Source: an uncultured Lewinella sp. | GTDB lineage: Bacteria > Bacteroidota > Bacteroidia > Chitinophagales > Saprospiraceae | DNA length: 49,989 nucleotides | Direction: 5' to 3' | Assembly (NCBI GenBank): GCA_937949535.1 | Contig: CALEDI010000003.1 | Coordinates: 1-49,989, forward strand | Translations under genes and position numbers: made by a program | Notes under the pieces: model-generated | The model's input: the letters and a program-made list of their open reading frames with translations, nothing else | Databases searched by the model: none | What the model was told of the DNA's origin: nothing | In this document: in pieces, positions 24,523 to 31,823 of the stretch | Layout: each line of letters opens with the position of its first letter | Numbering within the stretch: the stretch's first letter is position 1

Positions 24523-24548
24523 TTTTACGTAACAAACGTACGTAAAAA
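24522..24548 (-). promoter_or_regulatory. Palindromic operator-like site at the start of the redox operon
   Basis: TTTTTACGTA (24522-24531) and its exact reverse complement TACGTAAAAA (24539-24548) are separated by 7 bases. The site begins at the start codon of the first operon gene, and two AAATACTTA direct repeats follow. A regulator bound here would block transcription or translation start. I do not recognise the binding protein. Confidence 0.55.
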
Positions 24549-24780
24549 AATACTTAGATAAATACTTAAAACGAACAAAAGCAACTACTCAAAGCAACAG
24601 AAAAGTTCGAGTAAATAATTTTAAACCGCAAAAATTAAAAAATGCCAAATTTAAAATTGATAAACAGCTAAATTGTCGTGAAATAAATCTTATTTGACAC
24701 CAAATAAAAAATCAACTACAAGCCGACACGACCTTTCGGTTCAGTTTCGTAAGACGGCAAAACCGTACACAGGCAGGTTG
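24549..24780. other. AT-rich regulatory gap, no gene
   Basis: Upstream region of the redox operon. On the minus strand a TTTTG and a TAAGTATT about 19 bases apart could be its promoter. No coding frame is credible. Confidence 0.4.
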
Positions 24781-25770
24781 TCAGTTATACGCTTCGAGCA
24801 CTCTCTCCACTCGATCACTAAACGACCTCTCCCCTGCAAAACCATCAAAAACCACCACCCGGTACCGAGACACATAGACCTCTCCCGGCACGATGTAAAA
24901 GCCTTCCTCCGTCACGGGAGAAACGGAGAAGTAGGGCAACTCTGGGTGTACCCGCACCGCTACGGGCCAGCGGAAATTTTCGGGGTGGGGCACTACGACC
25001 ATGCCGGCCTTGCCCTTGGGCAAGTCGCCGTAGATCGCCGTCCATTCTGGGTGGGTGTGGTTGGCGGAGTCGCGCGTGAGGCCGTCGCTCGTCAGGAAGT
25101 TGGCGAGGCCCATGAAGTTGGTGGTGTCCTTTTTGTTCCAGTGCTTGCTGCCCCGGATGCCGAGGCTGCCGTAGAGGTGTTTGTTGAGGAAGAGCGTGTC
25201 TTGGGTTACGTTGGTTTGCTCGCTGCGGACGTCCCAGACGAAGACGCCGTTTGTGTCTTTGTCTGTAGTAGGCGTATGTACGCGCACGGTGAGGTTCTCG
25301 GTCAGGACTTCCCCATGAGCGTTGCTGAGGTGCGCAATTTTTGCTTTGAACCCAACAACGCCTTCTTCCGCTACCGTTTCTATGATTTCCTGATTTCGGA
25401 GCGTGGCCAGTTGTTTGTGCGTATTCCAGAAATCGACAAAGCTGTCTCGGAAAGTAGTGTTGACCCAAGCGTTGAAAAAGCCGTTTTGGTGGGAATAGCC
25501 CGCCGGGAAACCGTCGGAAACCACTTGGCCGCTTGGGCTCCAAATCGGGTGAATGAACCCGCTGCGGGTATAGTGTTCCGGTATTCCTTCGGGCAGTTGT
25601 GGTGTTAGCCAATAGTTGAGCACCGGCTGGTCGCCTTGCATTATGCGCAGGTAATCGGTTGTTTGTTCAATACGGAGTTCTCCTTCAATCCCTTCTTTAT
25701 TTTCTTGGGCGCGGCCGCAGGATGCAAGGAGAAGGACAAAAGAGCAGAGAAAGTATAAGCATCGGATCAT
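24781..25770 (-). CDS. DUF6807 (PmoA-like) family lipoprotein
   Basis: 329 residues from the ATG at 25770, which starts a signal peptide (MIRCLYFLCSFVLLLASC, lipobox LLASC, Cys18). The frame upstream to 25836 adds only non-signal sequence. Conserved pieces of the DUF6807/PmoA family are VLNYWLTPQLPEG, SGFIHPIWSPSGQVV, GYSHQNGFFNAWVNT, ANHTHPEWTAIYGD and YVSRYRVVVFDG. Members are often with carbohydrate-active or oxidoreductase genes; no activity is established to my knowledge. Upstream TACTTTGCGG is a -7-like box. It is the only intact member of a local trio (fragments at 15573 and 20660). Confidence 0.78.
   Translation of the reverse strand: MIRCLYFLCSFVLLLASCGRAQENKEGIEGELRIEQTTDYLRIMQGDQPVLNYWLTPQLPEGIPEHYTRSGFIHPIWSPSGQVVSDGFPAGYSHQNGFFNAWVNTTFRDSFVDFWNTHKQLATLRNQEIIETVAEEGVVGFKAKIAHLSNAHGEVLTENLTVRVHTPTTDKDTNGVFVWDVRSEQTNVTQDTLFLNKHLYGSLGIRGSKHWNKKDTTNFMGLANFLTSDGLTRDSANHTHPEWTAIYGDLPKGKAGMVVVPHPENFRWPVAVRVHPELPYFSVSPVTEEGFYIVPGEVYVSRYRVVVFDGFAGERSFSDRVERVLEAYN
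25708..25725 (-). repeat. 17-bp motif variant with one extra base, in a lipobox
   Basis: Same GCATCCTGCGGCCGCGCC as at 15699-15716, at the lipobox of the full-length DUF6807 protein. Confidence 0.5.
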
Positions 25771-25858
25771 ACCGCAAAGTACGCCATCCGAAGGATATCG
25801 ACGAAAAACAGTCGGAGCAATTTCTAGGCATACCACTATGCCTCAAAACCTTCACCTT

Positions 25859-25875
25859 GCACCTGCGTGCGCGCC
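25859..25875 (+). repeat. 17-bp motif with altered centre (TG)
   Basis: GCACCTGCGTGCGCGCC, intergenic. Confidence 0.65.
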
Positions 25876-25911
25876 ACCTTGACAAATTGCGTCTTCGTCT
25901 GAGGCGTTCAA

Positions 25912-25950
25912 CGGACAGCATTCAGAGCAATTTTGCCTGAATGCTGTCCG
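25912..25950. terminator. Hairpin between DUF6807 and prohibitin genes
   Basis: CGGACAGCATTCAG and CTGAATGCTGTCCG pair perfectly over 14 bp, capped by an inner GCAATTTTGC stem. It has no long T-run, so its role as a terminator is inferred. Confidence 0.5.
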
Positions 25951-26083
25951 CTGATCGCTAAAAATCTTGTCAAATACTGCCAAACATGGCCATTTTAATC
26001 AAAAATTAGGGATGACTCATGTTTAGGGATGTCTATCAGCACGAACGCTGACGAATGTGCTCGGCATAAATGCCGGGGAACCA

Positions 26084-26908
26084 TTAGTTGCCTCCACCAA
26101 GAATCAGTGGAAGGCCACCATTCTCACTACCGCCAACAACGATCACCTTACTATTCGGCGACTTGGCCAACTCAAGGGTAGCCTCGATGCCTTTGTCTTG
26201 AAGGATTTTGTCGGAGAGGCTAGCGGAAAGGATGCGGTTGGCGTCGGCCTTGGCCTGGGCTTCGATGAGGCGGCGCTCAGCTTCTTGCTTCTCACGGGTG
26301 AGGATGTACTCATACTTCAGGGAACCCTGCTCGGCTTCCAGCTTTTCCTCGATGGCGGTCCGGACTTTTTCGGGCAGCTCGATGTCTCGAATCAGGATGG
26401 CCCGCAGGTCGATAAAGTTTGTTGCAAGAACTTTAGTGAGCTCGTCCGTGATCAGGGTTTGCACTTCATCGCGCTTGGTGGAGTAGAGTTCCTCTGGTGT
26501 AAATTTGCCGATCACTTGACGGACGGCGGAGCGGACTTCTGGGCGCACCAAGCGATCCATGTATTCTCGGCCGAAGGTCTCGTGGATGTTGCCGATCTGG
26601 TCGTAGTTGGGGCGGATACGGGCCGTAACGTCTACCTTAATGTTGAGGCCGTTGCTGGAGAGGACTTCCATTTCTTCTTCTAGTTGTTGCTCACGCACTT
26701 CATAGACGTACATTGTATTCCAAGGCGCCACGACGTGGAAGCCGGGCTGGTAGATGTTCTCCTTGTCCAGTCCGTCGCCGAAGGTGCGGAAGAGTACGCC
26801 ACGCTCGCCCGAGTCGATGGTCAGGAAGGTAGCGTTGCTGAACATGATGATGGCGATGAGGATGAAGAAGCCCACGATGCCGAGGGTCATGTATTTTTTC
26901 TGGTTCAT
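26084..26908 (-). CDS. SPFH/prohibitin family membrane protein
   Basis: 274 residues from the ATG at 26908. That start places MNQKKYMTLGIVGFFILIAI directly at the membrane anchor; the extra 41 codons upstream look untranslated. The SPFH core follows (SGERGVLFRTFGDG, IYQPGFHVVAPWNTMYVYEV, EVRSAVRQVIGKFTPEELY), then a long helical region rich in E, K, A and R (LTREKQEAERRLIEAQAKAD). Prohibitin-like proteins form large ring or cage assemblies at the membrane and control proteases such as FtsH. Diverges from the fused E1 gene; the gap contains promoters for both. Confidence 0.9.
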   Translation of the reverse strand: MNQKKYMTLGIVGFFILIAIIMFSNATFLTIDSGERGVLFRTFGDGLDKENIYQPGFHVVAPWNTMYVYEVREQQLEEEMEVLSSNGLNIKVDVTARIRPNYDQIGNIHETFGREYMDRLVRPEVRSAVRQVIGKFTPEELYSTKRDEVQTLITDELTKVLATNFIDLRAILIRDIELPEKVRTAIEEKLEAEQGSLKYEYILTREKQEAERRLIEAQAKADANRILSASLSDKILQDKGIEATLELAKSPNSKVIVVGGSENGGLPLILGGGN

Positions 26909-26963
26909 TGTCTTGATCTTTGGTGGAAAGGTAACACATCTAAACACGAAGTGTTTTGTACAA

Positions 26964-26992
26964 TTTGTTTCCCATCCCTTGGCGTAAATTTG
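26964..26992 (+). promoter_or_regulatory. Promoter of the fused E1 gene
   Basis: TTTG (26964-26967), 17 bp, TAAATTTG (26985-26992), a perfect TAnnTTTG. The leader would be about 65 bases. Confidence 0.6.
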
Positions 26993-27062
26993 CCCTACCA
27001 CGCTCTTCCGCAAAGTTTGGAGAGCGACCAACTCGTTTCACGCCCCACCACCAAGTTCGTAA

Positions 27063-29069
27063 ATGACCACCACCACACTACCTCCACTGACCTACAAGAA
27101 ATACCGCACCAAGAAGGCTACCCAACAGGCCCTCTTCCAGCAGCTCCTTCGCCCTCGGCTGATTGAGGAGAAGATGCTCAAGCAACTCCGCCAAGGGATC
27201 ATCTCCAAGTGGTTTGCGGGCATCGGTCAGGAGGCCATCAGCGTCGGCTGCGCCGCCGCCTTGGAAGCCGACGAGTATATGTTCACCATGCACCGCAACC
27301 TCGGCGTGTTCACGACCCGCGAGGTGCCGCTGGAGCGGCTCTTCGCCCAGTGGCAGAGCAAGCCCGGAGGCTTTACGCAGGGCCGAGACCGGAGCTTCCA
27401 CTTCGGTAGCCAAGAGCATAAAATTGTGGGCATGATCTCTCACCTCGGCCCCCAGCTAAGTTTGGCGGCAGGCGTGGCGCTGCGGCACAAACTGCTGGGC
27501 GAAAAGAAAGTTAGCCTCGCCTTCACCGGCGATGGCGGTACGAGCCAAGGCGAATTCCACGAAGCCCTCAACACGGCCTCGGTCTGGAAGCTGCCAGTGC
27601 TCTTCGTGGTGGAGAACAACGGCTGGGGTTTGTCTACGCCCGTATCCGAACAATACGCCTGCAACCAATTGGCCGACCGGGGCGCAGGCTACGGCATGCG
27701 CTCGCTCACCATTGATGGCAACAACATCCTGGAAGTCTACGAGACCGTAACGAAGCTCGCCGCAGAGATGCGCGAAAACCCCGAGCCCGTCTTGCTAGAA
27801 TGCCTAACCTACCGCGTTCGGGGCCACGAAGAGGCGAGCGGCGTGAAGTACGTCCCGAAAGAAGAAATCGAAGCCTGGCAGCAGCGCGACCCCGTCAATA
27901 ACTTCGCAGACCACCTCATTGAGAAAGGTTGGCTTACGGCCGAAGAACGAAAGGCGATGGAGAAGACCATCAAAAAAGAAATCGAGACGGGCCTGAAAGT
28001 GGCTGAAGCGATGCCCGCTACCGAAGGCGATGTTGCTCGGGAGCTGGAAGAGATGTTTGCCCCAGTTGAGTCAGATAGCCAGGTAGTCAAACAGTCAAAC
28101 AGTCCGACTACGGAGATGCGGGTGATTGATGCGATTTCTGATGGTTTGCGCGAAGGAATGCGCGCCCACGACGACCTCGTGCTGATGGGGCAAGACATCG
28201 CCGACTACGGCGGCGTTTTCAAGATCACCGATGGTTTCATGAAGGAGTTTGGCGCAGGCCGCGTCCGTAATACCCCGCTCTGCGAAAGTGCCATCATCGG
28301 TATCGGCTTGGGGCTCAGCATCGCTGGCGGAAAGGCGATGGTGGAGATGCAGTTTGGCGACTTCGTCACCTGTGGCTTCAACCAAATCGTGAACAACCTA
28401 GCCAAGCAGCACTACCGCTGGAAGCAGAACGCCGACGTGACGGTGCGCCTACCGGTAGGCGGCGGCGTAGGCGCCGGCCCCTACCATAGCCAAACAATGG
28501 AAGCTTGGTTTACTTCCGTCCCCGGCCTAAAAATTGTCTACCCCAGCAACCCCGCCGATGCGAAAGGCCTGCTCATCGCAGCCCTGGCCGACCCCAACCC
28601 AGTGCTGTTCTTCGAGCACAAAGCCCTTTACCGGAGCCTACTGGGCGAAGTCCCTACCGGCTACTACCACACCGAAATAGGTAAAGCCGCCGTTGCCCGC
28701 TCGGGCAACGACCTGAGCATCATCACCTACGGCATGGGCGTACGTTGGGCGCTCAAGGCGGTGAAAGAACTTGGTGTTGATGCCGAAATCATCGACTTGC
28801 GCAGCCTCGCTCCGCTAGATCATGATGCCATCGCGGCCTCGGTGAAGAAGACCTCCCGCGCCCTCATCCTCCACGAAGCCTCCCTAACCGGCGGATTCGG
28901 TGGCGAACTCGCCGCCTGGATCGGAGAGCACTGCTTCGAAGACCTAGACGCGCCGGTGCGCCGCCTAGCGGCGCTAGACACGCCGGTACCTTTCGCCGCT
29001 GCGCTGGAAGCGGACTATATGCCGGAAGCGCGGTTGGCGGTAGCGATTGAGGAACTACTAAAGTATTAG
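27063..29069 (+). CDS. 2-Oxo acid dehydrogenase E1, fused alpha and beta subunits
   Basis: 668 residues. The first 330 are the E1 alpha subunit with the thiamine diphosphate motif GDGGTSQGEFHEALN...VVENNGWG (about 158-188). The second half, from MRVIDAISDGLREGM (about 353), is the beta subunit (VLMGQDIADYGG, EMQFGDF, GAGPYHSQTMEAWF). Fusions of this kind are known in Bacteroidota and serve the branched-chain or pyruvate complex; the E2 and E3 subunits are not in the window. The linker, ESDSQVVKQSNSPTT, is written in DNA by a GTCAGATAGTC-type repeat phrase that otherwise lies between genes. pdhA at 42845 is a separate, unfused alpha subunit. Confidence 0.93.
   Translation: MTTTTLPPLTYKKYRTKKATQQALFQQLLRPRLIEEKMLKQLRQGIISKWFAGIGQEAISVGCAAALEADEYMFTMHRNLGVFTTREVPLERLFAQWQSKPGGFTQGRDRSFHFGSQEHKIVGMISHLGPQLSLAAGVALRHKLLGEKKVSLAFTGDGGTSQGEFHEALNTASVWKLPVLFVVENNGWGLSTPVSEQYACNQLADRGAGYGMRSLTIDGNNILEVYETVTKLAAEMRENPEPVLLECLTYRVRGHEEASGVKYVPKEEIEAWQQRDPVNNFADHLIEKGWLTAEERKAMEKTIKKEIETGLKVAEAMPATEGDVARELEEMFAPVESDSQVVKQSNSPTTEMRVIDAISDGLREGMRAHDDLVLMGQDIADYGGVFKITDGFMKEFGAGRVRNTPLCESAIIGIGLGLSIAGGKAMVEMQFGDFVTCGFNQIVNNLAKQHYRWKQNADVTVRLPVGGGVGAGPYHSQTMEAWFTSVPGLKIVYPSNPADAKGLLIAALADPNPVLFFEHKALYRSLLGEVPTGYYHTEIGKAAVARSGNDLSIITYGMGVRWALKAVKELGVDAEIIDLRSLAPLDHDAIAASVKKTSRALILHEASLTGGFGGELAAWIGEHCFEDLDAPVRRLAALDTPVPFAAALEADYMPEARLAVAIEELLKY
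28068..28111. repeat. GTCAGATAGTCAAG-type phrase inside the fused E1 gene
   Basis: The phrase AGTCAGATAGCCAGGTAGTCAAACAGTC is repeated in part and coincides with the linker between the alpha and beta halves. Related phrases are intergenic at 11191, 39592 and 41242. Confidence 0.6.
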
Positions 29070-29112
29070 AGCACCTCGTAAACTTTTAGTACCTTGGGAA
29101 ACATAGTACAAT

Positions 29113-29451
29113 ATGAAAGAGACTAGAAAACACCGTGGAAGGGTGCAAGCTCAAGGAGGAGGCATCGAAGAGTCGGAGAGCTGGTCTCAAGATAAGCCAT
29201 TGACTAAATCGTCCGGACTAGCATTGTTAGAAAATTTGTGGAACAAACTTTCTAAACGTGCTCAAAAGGACAGGAAAGAGCAATTTGATAGTGCTAGACG
29301 ATTCATAGAGAATGTTGATGGTGGTGTTGACGCTCCACTTGGAAAGTCTTTTGTCAACCGTAAAAAACGTGGCGTTCGTGTAGACATAGAAGTTTTGGCT
29401 GGGACGGCTTTCGTTCTCGCTATTTGCTTGATTTACTTTTTAAAAGCCTAG
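29113..29451 (+). CDS. Unrecognised basic protein with C-terminal hydrophobic helix
   Basis: 112 residues. The start is rich in K, R and Q (MKETRKHRGRVQAQGGG), with GGVDAPLGKSFVN in the middle and a hydrophobic helix at the end (VLAGTAFVLAICLIYF). No family recognised. The base composition is clearly lower in GC than in the E1 gene before it. Its stop is 6 bases from the start of the next gene, an acidic protein of immunity-protein size. A TACCTTGG at 29090-29097 could be its promoter box. A toxin/immunity-type pair is a guess; it rests only on the charge pattern and linkage. Confidence 0.6.
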   Translation: MKETRKHRGRVQAQGGGIEESESWSQDKPLTKSSGLALLENLWNKLSKRAQKDRKEQFDSARRFIENVDGGVDAPLGKSFVNRKKRGVRVDIEVLAGTAFVLAICLIYFLKA

Positions 29452-29456
29452 TTCCA

Positions 29457-29897
29457 ATGAGTACATTATATCCTTATGTTGATTTTCTCGAAAACGAAGA
29501 AACTTACCTAATCGTACAGGAGGTATGGTCTGATCTTATTGGTAGAATTGCAGCAGTACACGGACTGGAAACCGTGGGCTACATGAACTTGAGTCAAAAC
29601 GGCAACCCGGTGAGAGACGGTAATCCGGTTGTTGCAGATAAAATCAGAGGGACTCAAAAAGGCATACGAGTAGTTCTAATAGATCCGATTGATGACAGTG
29701 GAAGCTTTTCGGCTTGGTTTAATAATTTTGGCGTTAAAGGTTCCGATGAAGCCGTGGAAGAGCTGGTGTTAGACATGAAAATGTCGCACGCTACCCTTGG
29801 TATCTCCTCCATCTTGATTGAACTCTGGATGACAGACCGGTTAACAGACGAAGCACTAGATGATTGGCTGCGCCCTTGGAGTTTTGAGGAGGAGTAA
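29457..29897 (+). CDS. Unrecognised acidic protein
   Basis: 146 residues from the ATG at 29457 (MSTLYPYVDFLENEETYLIV). The open frame can be read from 29424, but that would overlap the neighbour's stop by 28 bases. It is acidic with no signal peptide or membrane helix, so cytoplasmic. Ends in DEALDDWLRPWSFEEE. Low GC like its partner at 29113. Likely transferred in as a pair. No family recognised. Confidence 0.6.
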   Translation: MSTLYPYVDFLENEETYLIVQEVWSDLIGRIAAVHGLETVGYMNLSQNGNPVRDGNPVVADKIRGTQKGIRVVLIDPIDDSGSFSAWFNNFGVKGSDEAVEELVLDMKMSHATLGISSILIELWMTDRLTDEALDDWLRPWSFEEE

Positions 29898-29924
29898 ATA
29901 TGATGGGGCCACCCCCCTATCCAT

Positions 29925-29932
29925 TACCTTTG
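29925..29932 (+). promoter_or_regulatory. -7 box of the DUF5606 gene
   Basis: TACCTTTG, exact TAnnTTTG, 17 bases before the ATG at 29949. Confidence 0.55.
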
Positions 29933-29948
29933 CAAAAAAACAACCAAC

Positions 29949-30350
29949 ATGAAACTAAGTGAAGTTCTTGCAGTAACCGGCCTGCCCGGCCTCTACAAAG
30001 CCGTAACCGAACGTAAAGGTGGCCTCATCATTGAATCATTGGCCGACGGCAAGCGGCGCTTCGCGCCGCAGCGCAAGCACCAGTTCGCTCCCCTAGAGAG
30101 TATGGCTATGTATACCGACGACGGCGAAGCCGAGCCCATCAAGAAACTCTTCAGCCGCATGAACGAACAAGCTGAAGACAACCCCGCTCCAAAACACAAC
30201 GCCGCCAAGGACGTCCTCTTTGAGTACGTCGCAGACATCCTCCCGAACTACGACAAAGAACAAGTCCACGTCTCCGACATCAAGCGCCTCCTGAAGTGGT
30301 ACCACTTCATGAACGACAACGATCTCTTCGGCGGAGACGAAGAAGAATAG
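29949..30350 (+). CDS. DUF5606 family protein
   Basis: 133 residues. MKLSEVLAVTGLPGLYKAV with ESLADGKRRFAPQRKHQFAPLESMAMYT is the N-terminal signature of DUF5606, a small family typical of Bacteroidota. No function is known to me. It is cytoplasmic, with an acidic C-terminus (FGGDEEE). Own promoter and a strong hairpin after it, so monocistronic. Confidence 0.85.
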   Translation: MKLSEVLAVTGLPGLYKAVTERKGGLIIESLADGKRRFAPQRKHQFAPLESMAMYTDDGEAEPIKKLFSRMNEQAEDNPAPKHNAAKDVLFEYVADILPNYDKEQVHVSDIKRLLKWYHFMNDNDLFGGDEEE

Positions 30351-30372
30351 AACGCAGAGCCTAGTAAACATC

Positions 30373-30408
30373 AGAAGCCCCCACTACAAGCTTGTAGCGG
30401 GGGCTTCT
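30373..30408. terminator. Bidirectional hairpin after DUF5606 and OmpA genes
   Basis: AGAAGCCCCC and CGGGGGCTTCT flank CTACAAG/CTTGTAG in an almost perfect stem. It lies between two converging genes, though a T-run is weak. Confidence 0.6.
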
Positions 30409-30420
30409 AATTATACCGTG

Positions 30421-30455
30421 CAACCTGCAACCTGCAACCTGCAACTTGTAACCTG
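30421..30455. repeat. Five tandem 7-bp repeats (CAACCTG)
   Basis: CAACCTG three times exactly, then CAACTTG and TAACCTG, just outside the stop of the OmpA gene. Confidence 0.8.
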
Positions 30456-30458
30456 CTA

Positions 30459-31664
30459 TTACTTAGTCTTCCGAATCTTAAGGATTTTTACTTCCACTCG
30501 TTGGTTGCGGCGGTTACAGTCTTTGGTGTCGTCTAAGCAGACGGGCTTGCTTTTGCCGTAGCCCTTGGCTAGCAACCGCTCGAAACCGATGTTGTACCTC
30601 TTCAGGTAAGAGACTACGGTTTTTGCTCGGTTGGAGCTAAGGTCCGTAGCAAAGTAGTTGGTCGCCATCCGGCTTGCGTGGCCGCCGATCTCGACGATCA
30701 CATTGTCGTTCTCTTTGAGGAAACCGACAATTTCTTGCAGTGCGTCTTCGCTCTCTTCTTCCAGCTCTGCACTGTTGCTTTTAAAAGCGATGTTTTCTAC
30801 CGTAAAGACTTCGCCTTCCTTCAAGATGGCTTCCGTTTTGCCGAGGCGGACAGTCGGCTCCTGCGGAGCTTTAGGGACGAAGGCGTTTGGAGGAGCCGTT
30901 GTCTTACCTGGGTTTACCTTTCTCCTTTCTGGTATTTCACGGGTTTCAATATCATCGTCTGGGTTGGTAGGGGCTGGGGTGTCCTCCATTGCTACAGCGG
31001 GAAACATATCTGCTTCGTTGTTGCAGTCGATGGGGGTGAGCGGCAGGGCATTGTCCACGAGCACGTTTCCGTTGGTAGCCAACAGGATGGCTTCGGGGTA
31101 GTAGGCTTCGATGATGATGTGGGTAAAATCATCTTCTGGGCTCAGCTTGATATTGTACTGCTTCCATTTTGGGTTGTGAACCAAGCCGGAGGAGCCGAGC
31201 AGTTGGGCGCGGTCGCAGACGGAGTAGCCGCCCCAGACACGCAACCGTGAGGGCGTCACATAGTTGGTGGGTTGGCCCGTCATGCGGCTCATGCTCAAAT
31301 AGGTGAGTGAGCGAGCGAGCTGCACATCAAACCGGTAACACTGGCCTGCTACGAAGGGCTGCGCGAGCTGTTGCCCAACGCTTTCCCAGGTTTCTGTATC
31401 GCGGGTCACCATACCCAAAAAGGTGTTATCGTGTTGGGCCTTCATGCCTACCTTGAACAATTTTTCTGGGTCTGGGTGGACATCGGGAGGGGTTTCACCT
31501 GGGGCGCCGCAGTTTGTCCAACCGCGAGGCGGTTGACTGTTGCGGGGCAGGTCTTCAAAGGATGGGTTATTGAGGAAAATCAGCCCTTCATCGTCTTGAG
31601 CGGTAAGCGCGCCAGCGGCGAGCGTACAACAGACAAAAAACAGCAGACGTAGTGGATGCAGCAT
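30459..31664 (-). CDS. OmpA-family outer-membrane-associated protein
   Basis: 401 residues from the ATG at 31664 (MLHPLRLLFFVCCTLAAGALTAQ, signal peptide); the longer frame to 31817 lacks one at its start. A carbohydrate-binding-like strand region comes first (IFLNNPSFEDLPRNSQPPRGWTN, known from many Bacteroidota gliding/cell-surface proteins). A Pro/Thr linker precedes the OmpA C-terminal domain (VENIAFKSNSAELEEESEDA, GHASRMATNYFATDLSSNRA, YGKSKPVCLD), which binds peptidoglycan non-covalently. Likely a surface-anchoring protein. The last residues are very basic. Confidence 0.88.
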   Translation of the reverse strand: MLHPLRLLFFVCCTLAAGALTAQDDEGLIFLNNPSFEDLPRNSQPPRGWTNCGAPGETPPDVHPDPEKLFKVGMKAQHDNTFLGMVTRDTETWESVGQQLAQPFVAGQCYRFDVQLARSLTYLSMSRMTGQPTNYVTPSRLRVWGGYSVCDRAQLLGSSGLVHNPKWKQYNIKLSPEDDFTHIIIEAYYPEAILLATNGNVLVDNALPLTPIDCNNEADMFPAVAMEDTPAPTNPDDDIETREIPERRKVNPGKTTAPPNAFVPKAPQEPTVRLGKTEAILKEGEVFTVENIAFKSNSAELEEESEDALQEIVGFLKENDNVIVEIGGHASRMATNYFATDLSSNRAKTVVSYLKRYNIGFERLLAKGYGKSKPVCLDDTKDCNRRNQRVEVKILKIRKTK

Positions 31665-31823
31665 AGGTGCGTAGCCTTGGTTTGGGTTTATAACGCACAA
31701 GGTGGGGTTGCTGTTGCTAAGGGATGCCGTGAAAATAGCGGTCGTTCGCACAACAGCTTGGAGGTTCTGCGGCAGATGCTCGGAATTTACTGGCTGGCCC
31801 ACCAGCGGGCGTGGCACATACTA

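Larger units (their letters stand above)
25771..26083. other. Intergenic region with hairpins and a motif copy
   Basis: No gene seen. It holds a 7-bp stem AGGCATA/TATGCCT (25826-25843), a 17-bp motif variant (25859-25875) and a strong hairpin (25912-25950). Confidence 0.5.

Noticed and set aside
24694-25608. 304-codon frame antisense to the DUF6807 gene
   Set aside because: Shadow of a real lipoprotein gene; starts in AT-rich DNA and shows no motifs.
30421-30455. CRISPR-like array
   Set aside because: Units are only 7 bp with no spacers and no cas genes are near.
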